NCBI GenBank assembly: GCA_004570425.1
Contig: SPQJ01000027.1
Span: 1 to 56,624, forward strand
DNA: 56,624 nucleotides
Origin: Bacillus sp. AZ43
Lineage (GTDB): Bacteria > Actinomycetota > Actinomycetes > Mycobacteriales > Geodermatophilaceae
Direction: 5' to 3'
Below the pieces are notes generated by a model. It saw nothing but the letters and a program-made list of their open reading frames with translations. It did not search any database and was not told the origin of the DNA. Shown here piece by piece: positions 36,301 to 45,416 of the stretch; position 1 is the stretch's first letter; every line of letters begins with the position of its first letter. Both the position numbers and the translations under genes were made by a program.

Positions 36301-36984
36301 TCAGCGCCCGGCCCGGGCCGCCCACAGCAGGGACCTGGCCGACTGCCGGGCCCGCGCCGCGGGGCTCCAGGCGGACCGCCCGACCGGCCGGCGGTCCCGC
36401 GCGACCGGCAGGCTCGTGACCGGGACGCGGGCGCGGGCCACCGCGAGGACGACGCTCGGCGCCGACGTGGCGGTCACCGCGGTGAGGACGGCGGCGCGCA
36501 CGGCCGCGTCCATGGCGAAGAACGCCCCGGCGTCCGGCGGCAGGCCGGTCAGCCGGGCGGCCACCCGCCGGTGCAGGCCGCCGGTGATCCGGCGTGCCCG
36601 CGATTCGTAGTCCCCCCTGCGCCCGGCGAACACGGCACCGACGTCGCCGGCAGCGAGCCGCTCCAGCAGGGACGGCACCGCCTCCGGTGGATCCTGCAGG
36701 TCGGCGTCGAGGCAGACCCATGCGTCGGCGTCCGGCTCGTCGGCGAGCCCGCGGGCGAGGGCGCGGTGCTGGCCCACGTTCACCGGCAGGTGCGTGACGG
36801 CGACCCGGGGGTCGGCGGCGGCCAGCGCGCCGGCGACGGCCAGGCTGTCGTCCGGTGAGGCGTCGACGACCAGCCGCAGCCGCCACTCGCGGCCGGCCAG
36901 GGCCGTGGCGAGCCGGCCCGCCAGCTCCTCGAGCGTCGGCGCGTTGCCGTACACGGGCACGACGACGGCCACGGGGCCGGTCAC
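36301..36984 (-). CDS. Family 2 glycosyltransferase (DPM1/ArnC-like)
   Basis: 227 residues. The GT-A core shows VVVPVYGNAPTLEEL, VVDASPDDS, GQHRALARGL and CLDADLQDPPEAVPSLLERL with the DxD-type motif in DADLQDP. It lacks the C-terminal membrane helices of GtrB-like enzymes, so it is soluble or membrane-associated. GTG 36984 overlaps the SDR stop. Third and last gene of the aldolase-SDR-GT2 operon; products unknown. Confidence 0.85.
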   Translation of the reverse strand: MTGPVAVVVPVYGNAPTLEELAGRLATALAGREWRLRLVVDASPDDSLAVAGALAAADPRVAVTHLPVNVGQHRALARGLADEPDADAWVCLDADLQDPPEAVPSLLERLAAGDVGAVFAGRRGDYESRARRITGGLHRRVAARLTGLPPDAGAFFAMDAAVRAAVLTAVTATSAPSVVLAVARARVPVTSLPVARDRRPVGRSAWSPAARARQSARSLLWAARAGR

Positions 36985-37832
36985 GTGGCCGCCCACGTCC
37001 GTGCCAGCCCTTCGGCGAGGTCCACGGTGGGCTCCCAGCCGAGCATGCGCCCGGCGGCGGACCGATCGGCCACCCAGTCGGCGGTGTCCCAGTCCCGCCC
37101 CGGGTGGGCCCCGGCGGCCGTGGCGATGCGGCGCCCCGTGACCGCCTCGGCGGTCGCGACGAGGTCCGCGACGCTGGTCTGCACGCCGGTGCCGATGTTG
37201 AGCACGGTTCCCCCCGGCAGGTCGTCCGCCACCGCCGCCCGGACGCAGGCGTCCACCACGTCGCCGACCCACACCCAGTCCCGCCGGCTCACCGCGGCGG
37301 GCAGGGGCACCGTCGCGCCGGTCCGTGCCGCGGCCAGGACGACGGGCACCAGTCGGGTGGGGTGGTCGTGGGGACCGTAGACCTGGAACGCCCGCAGGAC
37401 CGCTGCCCGGACGCCCCGCTCGGCGGCGGCCGCCTGGAGCAGCAGCGAGCCCGCGGCCTTGGTGGCGCCGAAGAAGCCCCGCGGCTCCAGCGCGGCGTCC
37501 TCCGCGAGCGGGTGCGGCGAGGCGGCGTACTCGGTGGAGGACCCCAGCCGGACCACCGCTCGGCACCGGTCGGGCAGGGCGTCCACCAGCCACGGGCTCG
37601 TGTTGACCGCCACCGTCGCCGCCCGCTGGGCCGCCGTGGCCTTGGCCCGCCCGGCGGCGAGCGCGAACACGACGTCGGGATCGGCCGCCGCCACCGCCCG
37701 CGCGGCGGCGACCGGATCCGCCAGATCGGCGTCGGCGCGGGTCAGCCCGGTGACCTCCCAGCCGTCGGAGCGCAGCCGGGACACCAGGTGCCGGCCGACG
37801 AAGCCACCGGCGCCGGTGACGAGAGCCCTCAC
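36981..37832 (-). CDS. NAD-dependent epimerase/dehydratase (extended SDR)
   Basis: 283 residues. Rossmann start VTGAGGFVGRHL; the catalytic set appears as LGSSTEYA with Ser/Thr followed by FFGATKAAG, where the Lys is present but the usual YxxxK Tyr is replaced by Phe-Gly-Ala-Thr-Lys, so the exact active-site tyrosine is unclear. RDWVWVGDVVDA is the conserved late block. Likely acts on an NDP-sugar made or used with the GT2. GTG 37832 overlaps the aldolase stop (GTGA). Confidence 0.82.
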   Translation of the reverse strand: MRALVTGAGGFVGRHLVSRLRSDGWEVTGLTRADADLADPVAAARAVAAADPDVVFALAAGRAKATAAQRAATVAVNTSPWLVDALPDRCRAVVRLGSSTEYAASPHPLAEDAALEPRGFFGATKAAGSLLLQAAAAERGVRAAVLRAFQVYGPHDHPTRLVPVVLAAARTGATVPLPAAVSRRDWVWVGDVVDACVRAAVADDLPGGTVLNIGTGVQTSVADLVATAEAVTGRRIATAAGAHPGRDWDTADWVADRSAAGRMLGWEPTVDLAEGLARTWAAT

Positions 37833-38635
37833 GCCGGCAGCGGGGAGACGGCAGGTTCGCGGACGCTCCCCGGGGACCCGACCGCGGCGACGAACCGCGC
37901 CCGGCGGTCGGCCACGTCCTCCGGTCCGGCCGCGCGGAGCGCGGCGAGGCTGTCCAGCAGCCGCGGGACCTCGACGAACGGGTCGCGGCCGACCATGTCG
38001 GCGGTGAAGGACCGGCGCAGGAAGGTGAACGCGGCACCGAGCCGCACCAGCTCCGCGGCCAGCAGGTCGCTGGAGATCGGGAATCCGCCGCCGGGCAGCG
38101 TCAGACCACCGACGCCGAAGGGCTGGGCGACCGCGGCCCGGACGTCGTCCACGGTGCCGTCGACCAGGGGCCGGAAGAGCTCGTCGGACCGCCGGTCGAT
38201 GCGCAGGTCGTTGAGCCCGACGTAGATGCGCGACAGGGGGCGACGGGCCAGGTCCGCGGCGCGGTCGACGGCGTCCTGCGTCTCGACGAGGATGCCGAGG
38301 GCGCAGCGCCCGTCCACCAGGTCCAGCGTGCGGTCGACCTCCTCGGGCGTGCGGACCATCGGCAGCAGGATCTCGTCGGCCCCGCGGGCGATCGCCTCGT
38401 CGACCTCTCCCCCGGTCCAGGGGCCGAACCCGTTGATCCGGCACAGCAGCCGGCCGTCGGTCGCCGCGCGCATGCGGGCGAGGTCGTCGGGGGTGTCGGC
38501 GTTGATCTGCGTGCCCTCACCCAGCTGCCGGCGGGCCTTCCCGCGGCGCTCCCAGTCGACGACGATCCCGGCCGCGCCCGCGGTCACCACGTCGGCGCCC
38601 CAGCAGGGGTCGACGGTGAAGAGGAAGAGGTCCAC
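37829..38635 (-). CDS. HpcH/HpaI-family aldolase / citrate lyase-like protein
   Basis: 268 residues. TIM-barrel features of the family: GTQINADTPDDLARM, EILLPMVRTPEEVDRTLDLV, LGILVETQDAV and YVGLNDLRID. It probably cleaves or forms a C-C bond in a 2-keto acid-type metabolite with a divalent metal. GTG 38635 lacks a ribosome site and follows TAAGCT by 6 nt, suggesting a leaderless message. First gene of an operon with an SDR and a GT2, so a sugar-acid or surface-glycan precursor is possible. Confidence 0.8.
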   Translation of the reverse strand: MDLFLFTVDPCWGADVVTAGAAGIVVDWERRGKARRQLGEGTQINADTPDDLARMRAATDGRLLCRINGFGPWTGGEVDEAIARGADEILLPMVRTPEEVDRTLDLVDGRCALGILVETQDAVDRAADLARRPLSRIYVGLNDLRIDRRSDELFRPLVDGTVDDVRAAVAQPFGVGGLTLPGGGFPISSDLLAAELVRLGAAFTFLRRSFTADMVGRDPFVEVPRLLDSLAALRAAGPEDVADRRARFVAAVGSPGSVREPAVSPLPA

Positions 38636-38639
38636 GGCG

Positions 38640-38658
38640 GGAGCTTAGGCTTCCCTAA
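38640..38658 (-). promoter_or_regulatory. IdeR/DtxR-like iron box over the aldolase -10
   Basis: On the minus strand TTAGGGAAGCCTAAGCTCC matches the iron-box consensus TTAGGTTAGSCTAACCTAA at 14 of 19 positions, with a clean TTAGG-N4-CCTAA inner palindrome at 38645-38658. It covers the likely -10 (TAAGCT) of the leaderless aldolase gene and lies just beyond the fbpC stop. Confidence 0.5.
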
Positions 38659-38690
38659 CCGCCGGCACACGGTCCGGTCCCGGCGGCGCG

Positions 38691-39769
<1,079 letters not shown>

Positions 39770-39773
<4 letters not shown>

Positions 39774-41272
39774 GTCGTCAGACCTCGTCGGGCGTCGTGG
39801 GACAGCAGGACGGTCGCGGGCGCGGAGAGCAGCACCATGACCACGGCGTACGGCGCTGCCGCTCCGTACTCCAGGGCGCTGCTCGCCGACCAGAACGCCG
39901 TGGCCAGCGTGGTCGTTCCGGTGGGCGCGAGCAGCAGGGTGGCGGTCAGCTCGGTGACGACGGCGAGGAAGACCAGTGCCGCTCCCGCTCCGATGCCGGG
40001 GGCCAGCAGCGGGAGGGTGACCCGGCGCAGCCGGTCCGGCGCCGAGGACCCCAGCGAGGCGGCGACGTCGTCGTAGAGGGGTGCCGACTGCTCGACGGCC
40101 GATCGCACGGTCACGATCGCACGCGGCAGGAAGAGGATCGCGTACGCGGCGAGCAGCACCGGCACCGTCTGGTAGAGCCACGGGGTGGCGCGCACGCTGA
40201 GGGTCACCAGGGCCAGCGCGACGACGATGCCCGGGACGGCGCTGCCGAGGTAGGTGCTGCGCTCGAGCAGCGTGGCGACCCGGCCGCGGGCGCGCACCGC
40301 GAGCCACCCGGTGGGCAGCGCCATGGTCGTGGTGAGGGCCGCCGCGGCGGCCGCGAGCGCCAGCGTCGTGCCCGTGGTGGTGAGCAGGGACCCGACGTCC
40401 AGGCCGCTGGACGCGCCGTTCGCCATCCAGTAGCCGAGGCCGGCCAGCGGCACCCCGACGGCGAGACCGACGAGGACCGCCAGCGCCGCCAGGGCGGGCG
40501 CGGTGACGGCGCCGAGGCGCACCGGGCGGACCGACCGGGCCACGCCGGACCCGGTGCGCGCGTACCCGCGGCGGCCCCGCAGCCGCAGCTCGGCGAGGAG
40601 CAGGACCAGGCACAGCAGGACCAGGACACCGGCGAGCATCGTGGCGCCGGGACCGTTGAAGGTGGCGCGGTACTGGTCGTAGATGGCGGTCGTGAAGGTC
40701 GGGTACCGCAGCATCTGCAGCGCCCCGAACTCGGCGAGCAGGTGGAGGGCGACGAGCAGGCCGCCGCCGAGGAGCGCCACCCGCAGCTGGGGCAGCTGCA
40801 CGCGCCGGAAGACCGCCCACCCGGAGAGCCCCAGCCCGCGCGCCGTCTCCTCCAGCGCCGGATCCAGGCCGCGGAACGCCGCCGCGACCGGGAGGTAGAC
40901 GAAGGGGAAGTAGGACAGCGTGACCACGAGCAGCGCGCCCGCGTAGGTGTCCAGGCCGGGCAGGAGCGAGATCCAGGCGTAGCTGTTGACGAACGCCGGC
41001 ACGGCCAGCGGGGCGACCAGCAGCACGTGCCAGACCCGCCGTGCCGGCAGCGACGAGCGCTCCACCAGCCAGGCGGCCCCGACGCCCAGGACGGCGCAGC
41101 ACGCCACCGTCCCGGCGACCAGCCGCACGGTGTTCCAGAGCAGCTCGCCCACCCGCGGCCGGAGCACCAGCTCCTGGATGCCGGACCACCCGATGTCGGC
41201 GGTGTACCAGGCGATGTAGCCGAGCGGCAGCAGCGCCAGCGCGGCCACGCCCGCGGCGAGCGCCAGCGTCAC
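39770..41272 (-). CDS. fbpB: Ferric iron ABC transporter permease (FbpB-type, fused two-domain)
   Basis: 500 residues with about twelve helices and two BPD_transp_1 halves, each with an EAA loop (GLGLSGWAVFRRVQLPQ; SLGSSAPDRLRRVTLPLL). GTG 41272 is the first standard start but has no ribosome site and begins right at the first helix. A CTG at 41377-41375, overlapping the fbpA stop as CTGA with GGGG upstream, would add a basic N-terminal tail ending RRLRRSP that suits positive-inside topology. I give the conservative start and flag the other. Confidence 0.82.
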
Positions 41273-41373
41273 GGGCGACCGGCGCAGGCGCCGCCCGGCC
41301 GAGCCCGCGCGGGAGCCCCGGTCCGCCGGATCGGCCGGCGCACCGGGGCCTGCGACGACCGGCGCGGGAGTGG

Positions 41374-42384
41374 TCAGAGCAGCCCCACGTCCTGCATCAG
41401 CTCGGTGACCAGCGGCGCGTTGAGCGACCCCGGGTCGACGTCGGGGGCCTGGAGGCTCTCCAGCGGGGGCAGCGCGTCGGCCGAGGCCACCCCGTCGCCG
41501 ACGGCGTACTCGAGGGCGGAGCTGTCGGCCAGCCGCTCCTGCGCCGCCGGGCTGGTCAGGAACGCGACCAGGCGCTGCGCGTCCTCCTTGCGGTCGGAGG
41601 AGGCGAGGACCCCGGCGCCCGAGATGCTCACGAAGGCGCCCGGGTCCTGGTTGCGGAAGTAGTGCAGCCGGGCGTCGTCGCCCACGAGCCCGCCCTCGGC
41701 CTGGTCGCGGTACCAGTAGTAGTGGTACATGACGCCGACGTCGACCTCGCTCTCGTCGACGGCCTTCATGACGGCGGTGTTGCTGGCGTAGACCTCGGCG
41801 TTGCGCTCGAGCCCGGTCAGCCACTCGCGCGTGGCCTCCTCGCCCTCGATCGCCAGGACGGCGCTCACGATGGCCTGGAAGTCCGCCCCGCCGGCGGCGA
41901 TGGCCACCCGGCCCTGCCACTCGGGGGCGGCGAGGTCGAGGATCGACGCCGGCAGCTCCGCCTCGTCGACGTCGGCGGGGTTGTAGGCGAGCACGGTCGA
42001 GCGGGCGGCGAAGCCGACCCAGTGGCCCGACGAGGGCCGGTACCGCTCCCCCACCTGCCGCAGGGTCGCCTCGTCCAGCGGCGCGAGCAGGCCCGCCTCG
42101 TCGACCACGTCGATGGACGGGCTGTTCTCCGTGAGGAACACGTCGGCCGGGGAGGCGTCACCCTCCTGCACGATCTGGTTGGCCAGCTCGGAGTCGTTGG
42201 CGTCCCGGAACTCCAGCTCGATGCCGGTCTGCTCGGTGAAGTCCTCGAGCATCGTGCGGACCAGGCTCTCGTGCTGAGCGCTGTACACGGTCAGTGCGTC
42301 GCCGTCGCCGCTGCATCCGGCGAGCGCCGCGCAGGCGCCCAGGGCCGAGACGAGGCCGGCGGTCGTGCGGCGGGGCGTGGTCAC
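41374..42384 (-). CDS. fbpA: Ferric iron ABC transporter substrate-binding lipoprotein
   Basis: 336 residues. Lipobox CAALAGC with Cys24; TVYSAQHESLVRTML and YNPADV, GVMYHYYWYRDQ supply clustered tyrosines, as in FbpA/FutA proteins that bind Fe3+ through Tyr side chains. GTG 42384 has AGGAGG 6 nt upstream. An iron box lies at 42402-42420. Binds extracytoplasmic iron for FbpB/FbpC. Confidence 0.88.
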   Translation of the reverse strand: MTTPRRTTAGLVSALGACAALAGCSGDGDALTVYSAQHESLVRTMLEDFTEQTGIELEFRDANDSELANQIVQEGDASPADVFLTENSPSIDVVDEAGLLAPLDEATLRQVGERYRPSSGHWVGFAARSTVLAYNPADVDEAELPASILDLAAPEWQGRVAIAAGGADFQAIVSAVLAIEGEEATREWLTGLERNAEVYASNTAVMKAVDESEVDVGVMYHYYWYRDQAEGGLVGDDARLHYFRNQDPGAFVSISGAGVLASSDRKEDAQRLVAFLTSPAAQERLADSSALEYAVGDGVASADALPPLESLQAPDVDPGSLNAPLVTELMQDVGLL

Positions 42385-42401
42385 GCGCAACCTCCTGATA
42401 G

Positions 42402-42420
42402 ATAGGCGAGGCACACCTAA
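42402..42420 (-). promoter_or_regulatory. IdeR/DtxR-type iron box upstream of fbpA
   Basis: Minus strand TTAGGTGTGCCTCGCCTAT matches TTAGGTTAGSCTAACCTAA at 14 of 19 positions, with the first six exact. It lies 17 nt before the fbpA start, overlapping where the promoter should be. Confidence 0.75.
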
Positions 42421-42520
42421 GCATGCCCGCCGGCGGAGGCGGGAGACGGCTCTCGGTGGGGATCGGAGCCGCGCGAGGAGCGGGTGCATCCGGCGGCGGA
42501 GGCGCACGCGAAGGATGTGC

Positions 42521-42763
42521 GTGGGTTCCCTCTCGCCGCAGCAGTACGAATGGGTCATCCGCCCGCTGCTCGACGCCGGTCTCGGCCTCGACCGGATCCG
42601 GGACCTGCTGTTCCGCCTCGGCTTCGAGGCCATCGTCAGCGAGGGGCGCGGTACCGCCGCCCAGGTCTCGACGCTCGTCCGCGACCAGCCGGTGGCCGTG
42701 CGCGCCGCCTGGCCGGAGGTCATCGACCGGATGATCGCGCTGCACTGCCGGGACGGCGGCTAG
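42521..42763 (+). CDS. Small conserved protein of unknown function
   Basis: 80 residues, predicted mostly helical (SPQQYEWVIRPLLDAGLGLDRIRDLLFRLGFEAIV), no membrane segment or cysteines beyond one. GTG 42521 has AAGGA 5 nt upstream; ATG 42515 is an alternative. It is divergent from fbpA and convergent with the HTH protein, sharing a CTAG so the two stop codons overlap on opposite strands. I cannot assign a function. Confidence 0.55.
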   Translation: MGSLSPQQYEWVIRPLLDAGLGLDRIRDLLFRLGFEAIVSEGRGTAAQVSTLVRDQPVAVRAAWPEVIDRMIALHCRDGG

Positions 42764-43062
42764 GAGGGCTCGCCGTCCTTGGGCACGAGCCGGAGGTGGG
42801 GACGGGTGCTGATGCTCTCCCGCTCGTCGTGCAGCAGCGGCAGCCCCGCGGCCCGGCGGACCCGGTTCTCCGGCACCTCGAGCGCCCGTGCCAGGAACTC
42901 GGCCAGCCCCTCGCTGATGAAGCTGGACCCGCCGGTGCGGGCCATGCGCTTGAGCGTCTCCGGGGGGACGACCCAGCGCGACAGCCGCGCGGCGTCATCC
43001 GCCGTCCGGGCCAGCTCCCAGAGACGGCGGCGCACCAGATCCTGGAGATCCTTGCCGACCAC
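42760..43062 (-). CDS. Short XRE-like helix-turn-helix protein
   Basis: 100 residues. The pattern RRRLWELARTADDAARLSRW...VPPETLKRMAR...EGLAEFLARALEVPENRVRRAAGL is that of single-domain Cro/C1-type HTH proteins found across actinobacteria. GTG 43062 follows the K+ channel stop by 9 bp, so it closes a three-gene operon. Could regulate that operon; DNA binding is inferred from the fold only. Confidence 0.7.
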   Translation of the reverse strand: MVGKDLQDLVRRRLWELARTADDAARLSRWVVPPETLKRMARTGGSSFISEGLAEFLARALEVPENRVRRAAGLPLLHDERESISTRPHLRLVPKDGEPS

Positions 43063-43071
43063 GTCCGCAGG

Positions 43072-44910
43072 CTAGGCCCGGCCGCCCCCGGCTGCATCCG
43101 CAGCCGGCCGACCCGGGTGGGTTCCCGTCAGGCGGCGCCAGACCCAGCTCGAGGGCACCCGCCGACCGGTGATCAGGTACTCGAGGACACCCTCGACGAC
43201 CAGCGTCGTCGACAGCGCGCGCCGGGCTGCCGTCCACCCGGCGAGGAGCAGCTCGTCGCCCGGCCGGAGGACGACGTCGTCGCCGGGCGCGAGGACGGGC
43301 TCGCGGTCGCGCAGCACGAGCAGCGCGACCGCGTGCAGCGGCTCCTCGCGGTCCTCGGGATTGCGCATGAGGTCGCCCAGCGTGACGGCGCCCGCGGCCA
43401 GCCAGTCGCCCAGCGCCGGCGCCTCGCGCGGGGTGAGCCGCACCTTCCACAGCGCCTGCAGCCGGGGGCCGCACACCTCGCTCAGCCGGTCGACCATCCG
43501 GCGCGCCCACTCGTCGCCCATCCCCGGGATCTCCCGCAGGAACCGCCACAGCAGCGGGGTGGAGACCTGGGCGTACACCTCGTGCGCGATCACCTCGGTG
43601 GGCACGAGCAGCGCGTCGATCTCCATGGCGGCGAACAGCGGCGCGCTCGCCGGCCGGTTCTGCCGGGCCGCCACGAACAGCGACGGGTTGCTGCGCCGCG
43701 CGGCCGCCACCAGGGACAGGTTGGTGGTGTCGTTGTCCGTGCCCGCCACCAGCCCGACCGCCCGGTCGAGATCGGCCTGCGCGAGCACCCACGGGTCCGA
43801 GCCGTCGCCCACGAGCAGGTCGGCGTCGTCCACGTCGGTCGGCCGGGCCTCGATCACGGTGACGTCGAGGCCTTCGGCGCGCAGGTCGGTCGTGAGCTCG
43901 CGGCCCAGCCGGCCGTACCCGCAGACGATCCACCGGCCGCTGCGCGGCGGGGACCCGAGCTCTGGCAGCTGGGCACCCGGCCCGCTCTCCAGCCACGTCA
44001 TCAGCTGGTAGGACGACGGCGCCCGCAGCGCCAGGCGGAGGTGGTCGCCGAACCTGTCGAACGCGTTGACCGTGCTGGGGGTGCCGAAGGCCTGCATCCG
44101 CTCGGCGATGGACCGGGAGGTCACGCGGGCGATGACCGGGAGCTCCGGGCGGAGCAGCGCCGCGGCCATCACGATCGCGAGGTTGGCCTCCTCGTCGTCG
44201 GTCAGCGCGACGACCGCCTCGCAGCAGGAGTGGCCGAGCCCCGCGACGGCGAGGTGGCCGGGATCCCGGGCGTCGGCGGTCAGCCCGGGCACGTCCGCGT
44301 GGTACGAGCCGAGCTCCAGGCCGTCGATGCGCTCGTCGTCGACGTCCAGGACGACGAACCGCCGGCCGAGCCGGTCGAAGGAGCGCCCGAGCAGCTCTCC
44401 GGTGCGGCCGTAGCCGGCGATGAGCAGGAAGGGCTCGCGCAGCCGCGACACCTTGCGGCTGAAGTGCTGCAGCGACAGCGCCGACCGGAAGGCGCGGTCC
44501 TGCAGCAGCGCGAGCAGCGACCCGATGGCGTAGGCCCAGCCGATCACCGTCAGGTAGATCGAGATCGTCACCCACATCCGCTGGTTGTAGGTGAACTCGA
44601 AGGGCAGCTCGCCGAAGCCGATCGTGGTGGCGGTGTAGCTCATGACGTAGAAGGCGTCGAAGAAGCCCATCCGCCACGGCTCGCCCTCGGCGTCCTGCCC
44701 CGGGATGAGCGTCAGGCCGAGCACGCTGATCGAGAAGATCGCGATGAGCACGATCAGCGGTGCCCGCATGCGGCGCAGGATCAGGAAGATCGTGGCCGAG
44801 GCCTGCGCCGCCGAGTGGGCCGCCACGCGCACCGTCGCCCGGCGGACCCGCCGCTGCTCCTCACCGGTGCCGAAGATGTTCTGCCAGAAGGCGAGCAGCG
44901 GGTTGCCCAT
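43072..44910 (-). CDS. Two-helix potassium channel with tandem RCK (TrkA-N) domains
   Basis: 612 residues. TM1 about 52-70, pore filter TTIGFGEL at 95-102, TM2 about 112-138. RCK1 starts at FLLIAGYGRTGE (162), RCK2 at WIVCGYGRLGRE (about 328); TrkA-C-like segment near ALLVLRDREPVLAPGDD. The filter is TIGFGE rather than canonical TVGYGD. Such channels open with bound ligand (Ca2+, nucleotides). ATG 44910 is 2 nt after the stop of the upstream small membrane gene. Confidence 0.9.
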   Translation of the reverse strand: MGNPLLAFWQNIFGTGEEQRRVRRATVRVAAHSAAQASATIFLILRRMRAPLIVLIAIFSISVLGLTLIPGQDAEGEPWRMGFFDAFYVMSYTATTIGFGELPFEFTYNQRMWVTISIYLTVIGWAYAIGSLLALLQDRAFRSALSLQHFSRKVSRLREPFLLIAGYGRTGELLGRSFDRLGRRFVVLDVDDERIDGLELGSYHADVPGLTADARDPGHLAVAGLGHSCCEAVVALTDDEEANLAIVMAAALLRPELPVIARVTSRSIAERMQAFGTPSTVNAFDRFGDHLRLALRAPSSYQLMTWLESGPGAQLPELGSPPRSGRWIVCGYGRLGRELTTDLRAEGLDVTVIEARPTDVDDADLLVGDGSDPWVLAQADLDRAVGLVAGTDNDTTNLSLVAAARRSNPSLFVAARQNRPASAPLFAAMEIDALLVPTEVIAHEVYAQVSTPLLWRFLREIPGMGDEWARRMVDRLSEVCGPRLQALWKVRLTPREAPALGDWLAAGAVTLGDLMRNPEDREEPLHAVALLVLRDREPVLAPGDDVVLRPGDELLLAGWTAARRALSTTLVVEGVLEYLITGRRVPSSWVWRRLTGTHPGRPAADAAGGGRA

Positions 44911-44912
44911 GG

Positions 44913-45299
44913 TCAGCCGCGGTGGAAGGAGACCGTCTCCACGACGAGCAGGACGACGGAGACGATGTTCGCCAGGAGGGCGCCACCGGACAGCGACACC
45001 ACGCTCGCCGTCCAGGACTCCGTCATCCCTGCGCTGGACACGTAGGTCGCGTAGCCGAACATCAGCGCCGCGCCGATCAGCTGCAGGTCGGCGACCAGGC
45101 TGGTCGCCAGGTGGACGGCGCCGATCTGCGTCCGGTCGCCGAACTTCAGCACCGTGGCGATCAGGTTGACGACGACCGCGGCGAACAGCTCGTACGGGTT
45201 GTGCAGGTCGGGGTCGTCGATGTCACCGATGAAGAAACCGAAGTTCAACGTGGCCGCGAGCAGGACGAAGAAGCCGAAGACCACCTTCTCCAGGTTCAT
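44913..45299 (-). CDS. Small four-helix membrane protein (DUF6394-like)
   Basis: 128 residues, four hydrophobic segments (about 5-24, 36-52, 64-85, 105-124) with PDLHNPYELFAAVVVNLIATVLKFGDRTQ between the first two. It resembles a family seen next to TrkA-type channels, which I recall as DUF6394. ATG 45299 has GGGAGGA 4 nt upstream. Only 2 nt separate it from the K+ channel, so an accessory subunit of that channel is plausible but unproven. Confidence 0.75.
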   Translation of the reverse strand: MNLEKVVFGFFVLLAATLNFGFFIGDIDDPDLHNPYELFAAVVVNLIATVLKFGDRTQIGAVHLATSLVADLQLIGAALMFGYATYVSSAGMTESWTASVVSLSGGALLANIVSVVLLVVETVSFHRG

Positions 45300-45368
45300 C
45301 CGGTCCTCCCGTCCGCCACCTGCCGCAGATCTTGGCCCGTGGCGCGCAGTTCCGCCCCCGGAGACGCC

Positions 45369-45408
45369 GCGACCCCGCCCTGCCGGAGCAGGACGGGGCC
45401 GCGGTCGC
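45369..45408 (-). terminator. Hairpin after the nuclease gene
   Basis: An 11-bp inner stem (CCCCGCCCTGC with one wobble/mismatch) and an outer GCGAC/GTCGC pair surround a CGGA loop, between the ends of the nuclease gene and the small membrane operon. Confidence 0.5.
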
Positions 45409-45416
45409 CTCACCGG

